A DNA stretch of 64,000 nt from an uncultured Ignavibacteria bacterium (GCA_903862655.1 CAIOZA010000006.1:48431-112430); one strand, 5' to 3'. Numbered from the stretch's first letter, positions 48,138 to 58,902 are shown. The notes: generated by a model not told the origin, from the letters alone. Program-made: numbers and translations.

Positions 48138-49184
48138 TTATTCACCAAATCTAATCTTTTTACGATATGCTACATATTGACCGTAATCGAGATAAATTTT
48201 CTTTCCGTTGAGCATGTCTCTTGTTTTGGGAGCCAGATCCTGAACTTCTGCAATTTTATCCTGAGCTTCAAAAATGAAACCATCACTGCCAGCACCCGAA
48301 CCAAATGAAACCATGAATATCTTCTCGCCGGGCTTGACAATGTCAAGTATAGCTGTTAATCCTGTTGGAGAAGAACCCGAATAGGTGTTACCCATAAGAT
48401 TGACAACCCAACCCTGATCCATCTGCTCTTGAGTGAATCCGAGAGTTTTACCAGCTTTAAGAGGGAATTTGCCGTTTGGCATGTGGAATACAGCATGAGC
48501 GAAATCGCTTGGCTTCATTCCTGATTTTTCGAGAAGAATACTTCCGCAACCGAGTAAGTGCTTGAAGTAAGCAGGCTCACCTGTGAAACGTCCGCCATGT
48601 CTTGGATAATGCTGATACTCGCGACGCCAGAAATCTGCTGTATCGCTTGTATATGAATGCGTGTAGAGAACATCTGCCAATACATTTGTTTTACCAAAAA
48701 TAAAAGCAGCTCCACCAGCTGATGCACTGTATTCGAGAGCATCGCCCGGAGCACCCTGAGATGTATCGGCTCCGATACCGAGAGCATATTCCATGTTGTC
48801 TGCTTTGACGTGGCTATATGCAACATACATTGCTTCTGAACCAGCTTTGCAGGCAAATTCAAAGTCAGCAACGTGAACATCAGGTCCAATACCCATAGCG
48901 TCCACGAGAACTGTTCCTGAAGGTTTTACGGCATAAGGATGCGATTCTGACCCAATATAAACAGCTCCAATTTTCTGAGGATCAATACCTGCACGCTTTA
49001 GAGCATTCTTAGCGGCAGCTATCGCTATTGTTATTGTATCTTCATCCCGGCCTGGCACTGTTTTTTCTTTCATAAGCAAACCGCGTTCGATTGCGACAAT
49101 ATCATCGCCCCATTGACTGGCAATTGTGCCTGCCTTGATGCGGTAAGCTGGTACGTATGCACCATATCCGACAATTCCTACCAT
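48138..49184 (-). CDS. Hydroxymethylglutaryl-CoA synthase (archaeal-type)
   Basis: GIVGYGAYVPAYRIK...TVPGRDEDTITIAIAAAKNAL; ADFEFACKAGSEAMYVA; GDALEYSASAGGAAFIFG; NLMGNTYSGSSPTGLTAILD. Confidence 0.9.
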   Translation of the reverse strand: MVGIVGYGAYVPAYRIKAGTIASQWGDDIVAIERGLLMKEKTVPGRDEDTITIAIAAAKNALKRAGIDPQKIGAVYIGSESHPYAVKPSGTVLVDAMGIGPDVHVADFEFACKAGSEAMYVAYSHVKADNMEYALGIGADTSQGAPGDALEYSASAGGAAFIFGKTNVLADVLYTHSYTSDTADFWRREYQHYPRHGGRFTGEPAYFKHLLGCGSILLEKSGMKPSDFAHAVFHMPNGKFPLKAGKTLGFTQEQMDQGWVVNLMGNTYSGSSPTGLTAILDIVKPGEKIFMVSFGSGAGSDGFIFEAQDKIAEVQDLAPKTRDMLNGKKIYLDYGQYVAYRKKIRFGE

Positions 49185-49306
49185 ATTAACTCCAAATGAT
49201 TAATGAACTGAAATTTAAAAATACCTATGAAAAATACTGATTTTTAGATGCTAAATATAAGACAAATTCAGTGTAACTCTTAAATAAATGTGCTATTTTT
49301 TGTCAT

Positions 49307-49324
49307 TCCTGCACATGCAGGAAG
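49307..49324. repeat. Palindromic dispersed repeat TTCCTGC-ACAT-GCAGGAA
   Basis: Same family as 32381-32400. Confidence 0.6.
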
Positions 49325-49525
49325 CTTGTATTAAAGTCATATACAAAATAATAACTTTTTAACAGTCTCTTTTCATGATCTTGATTGAGATAAGATTACA
49401 AATTTACCAATTTTTCTTTGTTTTTCAATATTTTCTTTAGTTCAAAAACAATGCACAGTTAGGAATTCAAAATATTGGTTTTATCTTCATTATAAGTTTA
49501 ATGTTTTATGCTTCCCTTTAACAAC

Positions 49526-50122
49526 TTATGATGCTTTCAGCAATTTCTCTATATCCTCTGACATTCCTTCAGGGCTTGCCATTGATCCGTAGCGGTCGAA
49601 TGGTATGCCGTTCTTATCTATCAGGAATTTCGTAAAATTCCACTTAATCGCTTTTGTACCAAGAATTCCCGTTACTTTCTCTGTTAAGTATTTATACAAA
49701 GGATGGGCATTGTCTCCATTGACGTCGATCTTGTCGAACATTGGAAAGGTGACACCGAAATTAATTGAGCAGAATTCCTTGATTTCCTTGTTTGTGCCAG
49801 GTTCCTGAGAATTGAATTGATTGCAGGGGAATCCGAGTATAACAAGACCTTTGTCCTTATACTTTTCATAGAGAGCTTCCAGACCTTTGTACTGCGGAGT
49901 AAATCCGCATTTGCTGGCAACATTGACAATCAGCAAAACCTTGCCCTTATACTCGTTTAGGCTCATATCATTTCCGTCAATTGTTTTGACATTAAAGTCA
50001 TACACAGATTTTTCTGCTTTTTTTGTCTCTTGAGAGAACAATGTTGCGCCGAATATCAGTGAACTAAAAATTAGCAAAGCCAAGCCTCCCCGAAATATAT
50101 ATGAATTTATACATAATTTCAT
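49526..50122 (-). CDS. Glutathione peroxidase-family thiol peroxidase, secreted
   Basis: NVASKCGFTPQYKGLEALYEKYKDKGLVILGFPCNQFNSQEPGTNKEI; KWNFTKFLID; signal peptide. Confidence 0.93.
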   Translation of the reverse strand: MKLCINSYIFRGGLALLIFSSLIFGATLFSQETKKAEKSVYDFNVKTIDGNDMSLNEYKGKVLLIVNVASKCGFTPQYKGLEALYEKYKDKGLVILGFPCNQFNSQEPGTNKEIKEFCSINFGVTFPMFDKIDVNGDNAHPLYKYLTEKVTGILGTKAIKWNFTKFLIDKNGIPFDRYGSMASPEGMSEDIEKLLKAS

Positions 50123-50211
50123 AATAACGCCTTATATAGATATATTGTAATAACAATAATTGAGGAAATAAAGACGATGGAGGATGAGGTTAATTGAATT
50201 CGAATATTTAC

Positions 50212-50248
50212 AAAAAAAGTGCTTCCTGTCTAGGAAACACTTTTTTCA
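50212..50248 (-). terminator. Terminator hairpin after the HMA-domain gene
   Basis: AAAAAAGTGCTTCC...GGAAACACTTTTTT. Confidence 0.65.
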
Positions 50249-50290
50249 AAATGGATTTAAACTATTAATGGTTATAGTTATTTCAGCAGA

Positions 50291-50641
50291 TTAATTGTGT
50301 CCACCTTTTTTACAGCATTTTGGCAGTTTGTCATAGGCTGTTTTGCTTGCTGGTTTGTCGTCAGCATCATAACCCAATTTTGTAATTGCTGTTTTAATTT
50401 CATCAGGTGTAAGCTTAGCAGGATTGTAGTTCACAGTTACAAATTTGGTTGCAACGTCCAGATCTGACTTGGTTATTCCTTCAACTTTACCGAGCCCCTT
50501 TTCAATTCTACCTTTGCACATGTCGCAGACGGCTGATGTCTTGATTTTGACTTCGCTGGTCTTATCTTCAGCCTTGGTGACATTGTAAAAAAGTGCAATA
50601 GCAATAAGACTTAGAACAAGTGATTTTATCATATTTTTCAT
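50291..50641 (-). CDS. Secreted heavy-metal-associated (HMA) domain protein
   Basis: TSAVCDMCKGRIEKGLGKVEGI; signal peptide; C-terminal CCKKGGHN metal-ligand tail. Confidence 0.85.
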   Translation of the reverse strand: MKNMIKSLVLSLIAIALFYNVTKAEDKTSEVKIKTSAVCDMCKGRIEKGLGKVEGITKSDLDVATKFVTVNYNPAKLTPDEIKTAITKLGYDADDKPASKTAYDKLPKCCKKGGHN

Positions 50642-50673
50642 TATAATATCCTTTATTTCTTAAAAATTTAAAC

Positions 50674-52308
50674 TTATATATTGACGAATAAATGATGTTC
50701 CCTATTTTGTCTGCAAATTTCTTTTAAAATATTGACAAATGATGTCTTTCCATAAAGATTGATAAAAAACAGAGGTGTAAATATCCGTTCCTGTAAAGTA
50801 TCAATAGGGAAGAGAACCGTAGAACAGTATTTGTAACGTGAAAGAGTAACTTCGTTATTCCTCTTTAATGCCGAATTCAACTTTTTAAGGATGTTTTCTG
50901 TCAGCAGTTCCGATTTAACCTCAGCTGCTTTAACTGTAGAGGTTAGAGTCGGATCTGAATGCAAGACGAGGTTTGCAATTTCTCCGAAAGAAGATTGAAT
51001 AATTGATTTTTGGGTTTCGATTTTCTGCAGAAGTGCATCATCTTTTTGGGCATTGAGTAAATCGTATTCTATATAGCTGAACGGAGTAAGAAAGAATTCA
51101 GGCTCCAGACTGCTTTGTTCAAGTATTCGTGCACTTTTGCGGTCGATAATAGTTGCAGAATGTCTGGGCAAATATGCTGCCATAGAAACATCGAAATATT
51201 CGAACAGTTCTTTAATTTGAGAAATATACCCTATTTCGCTGGGACCTCCGATATATGCTGCATTAGGAAGCGCATAATCCTGAAAGACAGGTCTGAGGAG
51301 AACATTAGGTGAGAAATTCTCTGGTTGTTCCTCTGCTGATTTTATCAACAATTCACAAGAGACTGAATCAGAGCCTATCTTAAAAGAAGAAATCTCATCA
51401 TCGGGTATAATTTTCTTTCTAACATTATCAGAATGATAAAAAAGATTAACTGGTGAATGTTTCGCCTGAATGTGATAACCATTTGAGGTGAGAACCTCAT
51501 TTGCTTCATGAATTATCTTGTCTGCTGTCCCTTTGGCAGAAATTTCTTTTAGAATAAGTGGCTTGCAAACACCTGATTTCATAATTTCAGATGCTTTGAT
51601 AAATAGTATCCCGGAATCTCCTGCGATGCTATTGATCAATCCAAGAAAGGCATCAGTCCAGTGAATCTCCGGCTTGTAATGTTGAATCAGTAAATCGCTG
51701 ATTTCAGATGTAAATTCTGTTTGGTTGAGGCTAGCAATAAAATTAGCAATATTTTCTAAAATCGTATCATCAAATACTTTTTCAGAAACCATTGTTTTTT
51801 CAGTTGTGGCGGACTTATCTATACAGGAAAATCGCTGCACAATATTTGATTTATCGGGACAATATATGTGGGAGGCTTCATGGCTATCGTGGTCGTTATC
51901 CTCTAGCCAGAAAACTGGGATAAAATTCAGACCGCGATGCTGTTGATTTAATTCTTCCGCAAGGCTTACAGTCGAGAATAACTTTAGTAGTGTGTAAAGT
52001 GGTCCACCCAGATATCCAACCTGCTGCCCTGTCGTTACTGTTAGAGAATTTGTGAGTTTTAACTTTTCAATGTTTTCAGTCTGAATTTCAGATAAATTAA
52101 GAGACGACATAGATTTGACAAGAATCTCATTCAATTGATTTCTCAAGTTATAATCAATTGATTTCTTATTAAGAAAAGCTGAATCTGAAAATAATCCTTC
52201 ATTATTGGAGAATCTGCTTAGAATAAACTGTTTTCCTGTAATAAAATCCAGGAAAAGTTTAGAAAATCCCTTAATCTTGTCATAATTATAAGTTTTCAAA
52301 TTTTTCAT
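50674..52308 (-). CDS. bshC: Bacillithiol biosynthesis cysteine-adding enzyme BshC
   Basis: TTGQQVGYLGGPLYTLLKLFSTVSLAEEL...FIPVFWLEDNDHDSHEASHIY; C-terminal coiled coil and LFPIDTLQERIF. Confidence 0.92.
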   Translation of the reverse strand: MKNLKTYNYDKIKGFSKLFLDFITGKQFILSRFSNNEGLFSDSAFLNKKSIDYNLRNQLNEILVKSMSSLNLSEIQTENIEKLKLTNSLTVTTGQQVGYLGGPLYTLLKLFSTVSLAEELNQQHRGLNFIPVFWLEDNDHDSHEASHIYCPDKSNIVQRFSCIDKSATTEKTMVSEKVFDDTILENIANFIASLNQTEFTSEISDLLIQHYKPEIHWTDAFLGLINSIAGDSGILFIKASEIMKSGVCKPLILKEISAKGTADKIIHEANEVLTSNGYHIQAKHSPVNLFYHSDNVRKKIIPDDEISSFKIGSDSVSCELLIKSAEEQPENFSPNVLLRPVFQDYALPNAAYIGGPSEIGYISQIKELFEYFDVSMAAYLPRHSATIIDRKSARILEQSSLEPEFFLTPFSYIEYDLLNAQKDDALLQKIETQKSIIQSSFGEIANLVLHSDPTLTSTVKAAEVKSELLTENILKKLNSALKRNNEVTLSRYKYCSTVLFPIDTLQERIFTPLFFINLYGKTSFVNILKEICRQNREHHLFVNI

Positions 52309-53876
52309 AATTTTGATCTTCTTAATATTTGAAAATTTTTAAACTCTTTATTTAAAACAAAATTTATACTGACGTAATCAGCAAATAAAGGATTTGTTGT
52401 AAAATATTTCCAGCTTGTTTGATCGTGCCCGTTTGCAATTGGTGTGGGATCATTTTTCTGAATAATCAGCCAGTCTGCATTTTTTAGCTCATCAAAAGCT
52501 TCTCTTCTCCATAATGGGATTTCGATTTTATTGATGTAAAAACAGGATAGAAGGAACTTTCCCGAGGCTCGTTCTCCAATGTAATAGTTAATTATGCTGG
52601 AGGCAATGCTCACAACCATTGCTCTATCTTTGGGATTGGAATTATTGAGGAAATATGAGGCAACATCCTTGTGTTCTTTCCGTAAAACAGCCTGTGATTC
52701 TTCCCGGTTGTAGAACAAATCATACTTAACTCTGTCGGTTACATAGTAATACGAAGGAGGAAGCAGATTGAACCAACGCGGCAAAGGACTAAAGCAAAGA
52801 AAGAAAATAATGGTTGATATTATAATACTCTTGTTGGTTGGACTTTCGCCCCAAGATCTTTTGAATAGAACGATGACATAATTTAGACCAATCGCTCCGA
52901 AAATTGCGTAAACGGTGAACAGACGCTCGAAGTGGTATAAGAAAAATTTTCTTTCTACTATTACTGATATGCTGAGAAGTATGAGCAGAACGAATGATGA
53001 TGTTAGTAATGCTTTCTCGGTGTCTTTACTGTTTTTGTGTCTTCTCAGCGCCCATAGCAGTCCGAGAAGAATAGAACAAGTCAGAGATAACGAAAGTTTG
53101 TCTCCGAATACTTCTGCTATCGTTTTGAGAGAATCGCGGAGAACATTGCCAAAAATAGTTGATTGAGAATAGATGCTGAGATATTGATATACATTGCTAA
53201 ATCCATCTTGAACGGCAACGGACAAAATGAATGGCAAATATGTGAGAATAATCGCCGCAAAGAATCCCAAGAAATAATGAAAAGTTCTTTTTAAAAGGAT
53301 TTTAGCTTCCTTTTCACCTGATAGAATATCAAATAAAATCTGATACAGAATAATTATTCCCATTGTAAATTTCAATCCTGTTACCAATCCAGCGAGAAAT
53401 CCGGCAATAGCCAAAACCGAAAAATTCACTCCCTTTTTCGAGGATAGTCCGATTATTCCTATTGTCAGAATGGGCACATAGCTTTCGACCTGCATAGTCT
53501 GATTATGTCCCATCGCAGTATAGCTTATCGCATATAAAATTGCACCAAGATAAGCTGTAAGCGATGATTTTGAGAATTTCCCAATCAGTTTGTAAATGAG
53601 TGTAGCCGTTAGGGTCTGAATAATAAAATCAAATAATCGGATTCCTATTTCAGAATTGCCGAAGATAGAATAGATAAAAGCAAAAATATAATAAATAAAT
53701 GGAGGCTTAATGTCAATGAAATCCACATAAGGCAAACCACCATGAGTAATTATTTTGCCGGCCTGAATGAATATCGCTGTATCGGTGGCTATAGGGAAAA
53801 ATAGAATGGGAGCCAGTAATAGCATCAAAGTGAGACAAACAAACAGATTCTTATATTTTTCGATTATATTTATCAT
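52305..53876 (-). CDS. GT39-like integral membrane glycosyltransferase
   Basis: GGLPYVDFIDIKPPFIYYIFAFIYSIFGNSEIGIRLFD; ~10 TM segments; 4-nt overlap with bshC. Confidence 0.8.
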   Translation of the reverse strand: MINIIEKYKNLFVCLTLMLLLAPILFFPIATDTAIFIQAGKIITHGGLPYVDFIDIKPPFIYYIFAFIYSIFGNSEIGIRLFDFIIQTLTATLIYKLIGKFSKSSLTAYLGAILYAISYTAMGHNQTMQVESYVPILTIGIIGLSSKKGVNFSVLAIAGFLAGLVTGLKFTMGIIILYQILFDILSGEKEAKILLKRTFHYFLGFFAAIILTYLPFILSVAVQDGFSNVYQYLSIYSQSTIFGNVLRDSLKTIAEVFGDKLSLSLTCSILLGLLWALRRHKNSKDTEKALLTSSFVLLILLSISVIVERKFFLYHFERLFTVYAIFGAIGLNYVIVLFKRSWGESPTNKSIIISTIIFFLCFSPLPRWFNLLPPSYYYVTDRVKYDLFYNREESQAVLRKEHKDVASYFLNNSNPKDRAMVVSIASSIINYYIGERASGKFLLSCFYINKIEIPLWRREAFDELKNADWLIIQKNDPTPIANGHDQTSWKYFTTNPLFADYVSINFVLNKEFKNFQILRRSKL

Positions 53877-53956
53877 CCGATTTATTCAGAAGTTTGAAAA
53901 TAATAATATGCAAATATATTAAATGTAAACACATATTCAGAATTGAAAATAAAAAA

Positions 53957-53986
53957 AAGGGTTGCCTGTGATGATAAGCAACCCTT
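53957..53986 (-). terminator. Terminator after the T9SS gene
   Basis: AAGGGTTGC...GCAACCCTT with flanking A8 (U tract on minus strand). Confidence 0.75.
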
Positions 53987-54030
53987 ATTGTTTGTGTCAT
54001 TTTCTCAAATGAAAATGTCAGAAAATATAA

Positions 54031-56022
54031 TTAACGGATAACATTCAAAGTTTTTGTGACTGTCTGTCCGTCGACTGTGACTCTCAAGTAATATGATCCA
54101 TTTATTAAATCACTCGTTTTAATGTTAACACCATTGACGCCAGCTCCAACATTTTCATTAAGAACTGTTTTAACTTTTTGACCAAGGTTGTTGAACATCT
54201 GAATATTTACCTGTGAAGCATTTGCAAGGTTGAAACTAATTTCAGCCTGATCTGCTGAAGGGTTAGGATAAATGTCATTTACGGAAAAAGCAACATTCTG
54301 TTCCTGCTTGATGTCAGTTGAGAGTGATACCATTGCCATATAAGTTCCCTGCCTATAATCTCTTAACATCTGCTGAACTGTAGTAGGATACCCATTTCTT
54401 GGATTGTTAGGATCTGTATAGGCAGTTTTTAATGTACGCTGCGAAATCAAAGGAATTTTATTTAAACTTGGCACGATCAGAGGAATATTAGTTACCTTAT
54501 CATACATAGCATCTTTTGTTACATTAATAGTTTGGCTCCATTCCATATCTGTAACGCGTTTGTATGCCATAAATACGTCAGTAACATCCATAGATTTGAT
54601 TGTTACAGGAACATTTGCAGCAGTAACGTCACCTGTCGAAGGATTTATTGATGTTGTAACTACAGTAATGTTTGGATTAACAGCAACAGAGTCTCCTGTG
54701 TAATCAACCCATTTTGCAATTATATACTGACCATCTGCTGTTTTGGATAACTGTAATTCATTACCCAATCTGCTTGATTCGAGTGAATCTTTCCAGTTTG
54801 CAGTTGAGTTAGTAATGTCTGCATTTCTAATTACTCTAAGATCAAACCCTGAGAAATCGCTAATCTGGCGCATTTGCCATGTGCTATTCAACTTGAAACA
54901 ATCAACGATTTGAAGCTTATTCGTTCCATCATCATTTTTCAATACCATTCTGACTGCAAAATGATATTCATCTTCGCCTGTTACTACAAAGCCTTCTGGT
55001 TCATAAGAAATGATCCATGAATTTGCAGGATTGCATCCCATAACGGTAACATAATTCGTGAATAACGAGTAAGGCATTTTGTCGAATTCTACCCAGGTAG
55101 CTCCACCGTCAGTTGATTTTGAAACTGCAGGAACTCGGTGATCAGGATCATCGGCGAACATATTTTTAACACCGGCATAAGCATTACCCTTTTTGTCAAC
55201 GTCTATGTACATACCATCCTGGTAGGATGAGTTTAGGGCTGTTGAAGGACGGAAATTTTCAATTGACCATTGTGGTGGAACGTTCTGGCTAGTCCAATTT
55301 TCATTCTTCATGTCGAATGATGAACAACCATAATAACCATATTGGTAACCCTGCTCATTGGCTAGTGTTCCAACATTATAAAAAGCTTCTAAGTTCGCAA
55401 TTGGAGCGGCTGCAGCTCTTGTCATCAGCCATTTTTGATTATTTACTGGACCCAATGCAGGAAACGGTGTAATGTTTGATGTTGTATTGACGATCATGAA
55501 CATATTGCCAGCCCATGTGTAACCGTTATTTACATCAGCTAAAGTACTTGTCATCATATAATGGAAATTTTTGGGATCAGTTGACTTAGTCGGATTAGTT
55601 ACAGAAATTGATGGCCAAACCGGGTAAAAATTTGGTTCATTATATAAATCAATTGGTTTCCAGCTTTTGCCTTCATCCATTGAGTATTTTATATAATAAT
55701 AACCTACTACTTGAGTTCCGACTAAATATGCTTCATTTCCTCCGATAATCAGCGCATTTGAGTTAGGCTCATAAACAAAAGGAGTAACGTCTCCATACAT
55801 TGAATATGACGCATCCTGTGCTGTATCTGCATAAGCAGCAGCCTGCTGATCGTCAGGTGAAATTTTGGAAGTACCAATATCATATAATGTAGGTTTGAAT
55901 TTAGGTAATGCCGGACGGGCGGCATTTTGATTAAGACAGGATTTTTGCCAGTCAATATGCTGAGCAAAAGCACCTATTGAAAAGATTGCAAGAACAATCA
56001 TAGCGGCGAAGATTTTTTTCAT
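54031..56022 (-). CDS. T9SS-secreted BNR/sialidase-like protein (start MKKIFAAMIV at 56022 preferred over 56049)
   Basis: Signal peptide; YYIKYSMDEGKSWKPID, AVSKSTDGGATWVEF; C-terminal DIYPNPSADQAEISFNL...GSYYLRVTVDGQTVTKTLNVIR. Confidence 0.85.
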   Translation of the reverse strand: MKKIFAAMIVLAIFSIGAFAQHIDWQKSCLNQNAARPALPKFKPTLYDIGTSKISPDDQQAAAYADTAQDASYSMYGDVTPFVYEPNSNALIIGGNEAYLVGTQVVGYYYIKYSMDEGKSWKPIDLYNEPNFYPVWPSISVTNPTKSTDPKNFHYMMTSTLADVNNGYTWAGNMFMIVNTTSNITPFPALGPVNNQKWLMTRAAAAPIANLEAFYNVGTLANEQGYQYGYYGCSSFDMKNENWTSQNVPPQWSIENFRPSTALNSSYQDGMYIDVDKKGNAYAGVKNMFADDPDHRVPAVSKSTDGGATWVEFDKMPYSLFTNYVTVMGCNPANSWIISYEPEGFVVTGEDEYHFAVRMVLKNDDGTNKLQIVDCFKLNSTWQMRQISDFSGFDLRVIRNADITNSTANWKDSLESSRLGNELQLSKTADGQYIIAKWVDYTGDSVAVNPNITVVTTSINPSTGDVTAANVPVTIKSMDVTDVFMAYKRVTDMEWSQTINVTKDAMYDKVTNIPLIVPSLNKIPLISQRTLKTAYTDPNNPRNGYPTTVQQMLRDYRQGTYMAMVSLSTDIKQEQNVAFSVNDIYPNPSADQAEISFNLANASQVNIQMFNNLGQKVKTVLNENVGAGVNGVNIKTSDLINGSYYLRVTVDGQTVTKTLNVIR

Positions 56023-56268
56023 AAACACTCCAAATTTTAAAATTAACAATACAAATTAATAATTTATTTATCTCACTATTTACTAAGACACCTTGAACTG
56101 CAAAAAAGTTACAATTTAAATTAAAATAAGGTTCTTACAAGAAATTTAAATTAGTAAAAATCAAATAACTATCAAAATCTTATTTGATTTGAATAACTAA
56201 TCAAGAATGTGAGTTGTGCGAAATACTCACATTGTGTCATTATCTTTAATGAGTTTGCCAGGAAACTT

Positions 56269-57660
56269 CTATTTTATCTGAATCAGTTTATAGTTCATAA
56301 TGCCCTTTTCAGTTTTAACCCGTATGAAATATATTCCTTCTGCAAATTCTAATATATTTATTATCCTTTGCTCTTTTGACTGTAAAATCATATTCCCCAT
56401 TATATCAAATATTTCGTACTCGATTGCATTCTCAGGCAATGTAATTGTTCCGTTAATATTTGCAATTACTTGATCTGGAGCAGATTCACGCACATCAGCC
56501 GGAATCGGGAAATGATAGGCTCCTATGTCAAATGTACCCTGGGAAATGTAGTTAACAGAATCATGCGGATGAAGATACTCTCCTGTCGGTGCTGTATCGA
56601 ATCCGTCAACCACAGGTGGCTGAATTCCTGCTCCGATAGCAGATGAACCGGCTGTAATGTGGTAGTTAAACTTTGAGATATCCTGAAACTTTAGTAAATC
56701 AGGTTCTTCAGTGAATAGATTATTCTTTGATATCCACTTTGCTATTGTTTGAGCATAAGTTATTGCTGTTGTACCACAAAAGATATTATTCACGAAACGG
56801 ACATCGGTTGCTCCATCGCGGACATTCACAAAGCCGCACTTTGTTCTGCCGGAAACAAGAGTATTATTGATAAAATATAGTTTTGCCTCCGGATTATTGA
56901 AACCTTCGGTTCCAAATGTTACTGAGGTGTAATTGTCGGATGCCTGGCTCTCGTAGAAGACATTTCCGATTACAAAACTCTTTCCGCCGTTCGGCATATC
57001 CAGAAGATAACTGGAGTTTCCATCAGAACTGTCGGTAAGGAAGTTATACATTATATAATTATTAAGTGCACGAGTCTTGAGTGTATGACCGGACTTAGCA
57101 TGATGCGAATAATTGAAACGGAAAGTGAGGCTGCGAACATGATTTATATAGAGATTATGTGAAAAGCCGTCCCCAAAGCCCATGTATGCGAATTCACAGA
57201 ACTCAATAAGGATATCGCTGTTAGCATTGTCTCCGGCGAGAATTCCATCTTCATTATCGTGGAAATAGCAGTGACGAACAGTGAGGTGAGTACCTTCCAT
57301 CCTTATTCCTGCACCATTCTTATCAGGAACTCTAGCATCGGAGAACTCGATATTCTCGATCGTAGTGTTTTGTCCCTGAACGATCCATATAGCTTTATCC
57401 TGCGGGATTTTGGATCCTGCAATCAGATGTGCCTTACCACCGACTCCGCGGATGAGAAGATCATTCTTGGTCCAAATAGCACCATCGCCAATGTAGTCCC
57501 CGGCTGTAATTTCAACAGTATCTCCGTTGCTGACCTTAGATGCAGCTTCGCTCGGAACCATATACTTTTCGGCAGGACCTACTCTCAGCACAGATGCATA
57601 AGCAGGTAAAACCGCCAGAATAAGTAATAAAGCTATTTTTCTCATATCAATCCTGCCCAA
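56269..57660 (-). CDS. Secreted right-handed beta-helix protein with T9SS-like C-terminal domain (true start probably MRKIALLL)
   Basis: GDTVEITAGDYIGDGAIW..., parallel beta-helix repeats, C-terminal ENAIEYEIFDIMGNMILQSKEQ...GIYFIRVKTEKGIMNYKLIQIK. Confidence 0.85.
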   Translation of the reverse strand: MGRIDMRKIALLLILAVLPAYASVLRVGPAEKYMVPSEAASKVSNGDTVEITAGDYIGDGAIWTKNDLLIRGVGGKAHLIAGSKIPQDKAIWIVQGQNTTIENIEFSDARVPDKNGAGIRMEGTHLTVRHCYFHDNEDGILAGDNANSDILIEFCEFAYMGFGDGFSHNLYINHVRSLTFRFNYSHHAKSGHTLKTRALNNYIMYNFLTDSSDGNSSYLLDMPNGGKSFVIGNVFYESQASDNYTSVTFGTEGFNNPEAKLYFINNTLVSGRTKCGFVNVRDGATDVRFVNNIFCGTTAITYAQTIAKWISKNNLFTEEPDLLKFQDISKFNYHITAGSSAIGAGIQPPVVDGFDTAPTGEYLHPHDSVNYISQGTFDIGAYHFPIPADVRESAPDQVIANINGTITLPENAIEYEIFDIMGNMILQSKEQRIINILEFAEGIYFIRVKTEKGIMNYKLIQIK

Positions 57661-58902
57661 TTATCGATGAAAGGTTCTGAAAGCTTCTAGTGCATCGGGG
57701 AATGGCGATAAAGCTCTCTCAAGCACACCGTGAGTAACGGATATAGCAAGACCGTAATTAGTTATCGGCACGCCGGCTTGCTTGCATTTGAATATCCTGA
57801 CAAGCTTTTCGTTGCGTGTGAGCATACAGCTTCCGCAATGAATCACAAGATTGTAATCAGTGAGATTCGCAGGGAAGTCGCGTCCCTGAGTAACGTCTAT
57901 ATCTATATCGAATCCTATATATTTTTTGAGCCAACCGGGCATCTTTATTCTGCCGATATCGTCTTTAAGCGGATGATGTGAGCATGCTTCGGCAATAAGG
58001 ATTTTATCTCCCGGTTTCAGACTATTGATGGCAGCGGCACCACGGACTTCTTCAACCAAATCACCTTTGAAACGGGAAAAGAGTATAGAGAAGGTTGTTG
58101 TCTTGACATCAGCAGGAGTCTGAGCCATCATTTTGTCCACTACCTGAGAATCGCAGATAACGAGATCGGGCTTTCTGCTCAGCATTTGTAATGACTTGGA
58201 ATATTCGCTTTCCTTAGTAACGACCGAAACGGAATCATTATCAAGAATATCACGCAGAGCCTGAACCTGAGGCAGAATAATTCTTCCCCGCGGAGCTTCG
58301 GAATCAATCGGTATAATAAGAACCACTAAACCACCCGATGGAATCAGATCGCCAAGCAGTGGCATGGGCTTCATGAAGTCATCTGGAGCAGATGCTATAA
58401 TTGCATTTTTGAGATCGGTGATATAAGTATCTCTGTTTTCGGGAATGACGGAAGACAAAGTCACGATATACTTAGCATTGAACTTCATCTTTTCGATGAA
58501 CTCCGGCGTCGGCTCTTCAATGTCAGTTTTGTTGATGACAATTACCAACGGGATTTTCCTGTCGTGAGCTTCTTTGATGATCTGATCTTCGAACTCAGTC
58601 CAAATATTTGGTTCTGTGATTAGAACAATAACATCGGCACGGTCGAGTATCTTCATAGTTCTTGCGATACGTGCTTCTGAAAGAACGGAGGTATCATTGA
58701 TACCGGCTGTATCGAGAATATTCACAGGTCCCAGAGGCAGAAGTTCAATAGATTTTTCGACGACGTCGGTGGTTGTTCCGGGTATTGGTGAAGTCATTGC
58801 TACATCCTGTCCGGCAATCATATTCAGAACAGAGGATTTGCCGACATTAGTTCTTCCGAACAGAGCCAGCTGTAACCGCATAGATTTAGGAGTCTTTTCC
58901 AT
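57661..58902 (-). CDS. hydF: [FeFe]-hydrogenase H-cluster maturation GTPase HydF
   Basis: GRTNVGKSSVLNMIAGQDVAMTSPIPGTTTDVVEKSIEL; NKTDIE; cluster ligands ACSHHP ... HCGSC. Confidence 0.94.
   Translation of the reverse strand: MEKTPKSMRLQLALFGRTNVGKSSVLNMIAGQDVAMTSPIPGTTTDVVEKSIELLPLGPVNILDTAGINDTSVLSEARIARTMKILDRADVIVLITEPNIWTEFEDQIIKEAHDRKIPLVIVINKTDIEEPTPEFIEKMKFNAKYIVTLSSVIPENRDTYITDLKNAIIASAPDDFMKPMPLLGDLIPSGGLVVLIIPIDSEAPRGRIILPQVQALRDILDNDSVSVVTKESEYSKSLQMLSRKPDLVICDSQVVDKMMAQTPADVKTTTFSILFSRFKGDLVEEVRGAAAINSLKPGDKILIAEACSHHPLKDDIGRIKMPGWLKKYIGFDIDIDVTQGRDFPANLTDYNLVIHCGSCMLTRNEKLVRIFKCKQAGVPITNYGLAISVTHGVLERALSPFPDALEAFRTFHR

Noticed and set aside
49526-50122. Possible selenocysteine glutathione peroxidase
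   Set aside because: Catalytic position is an ordinary Cys codon (NVASKCGFT) with no in-frame TGA.
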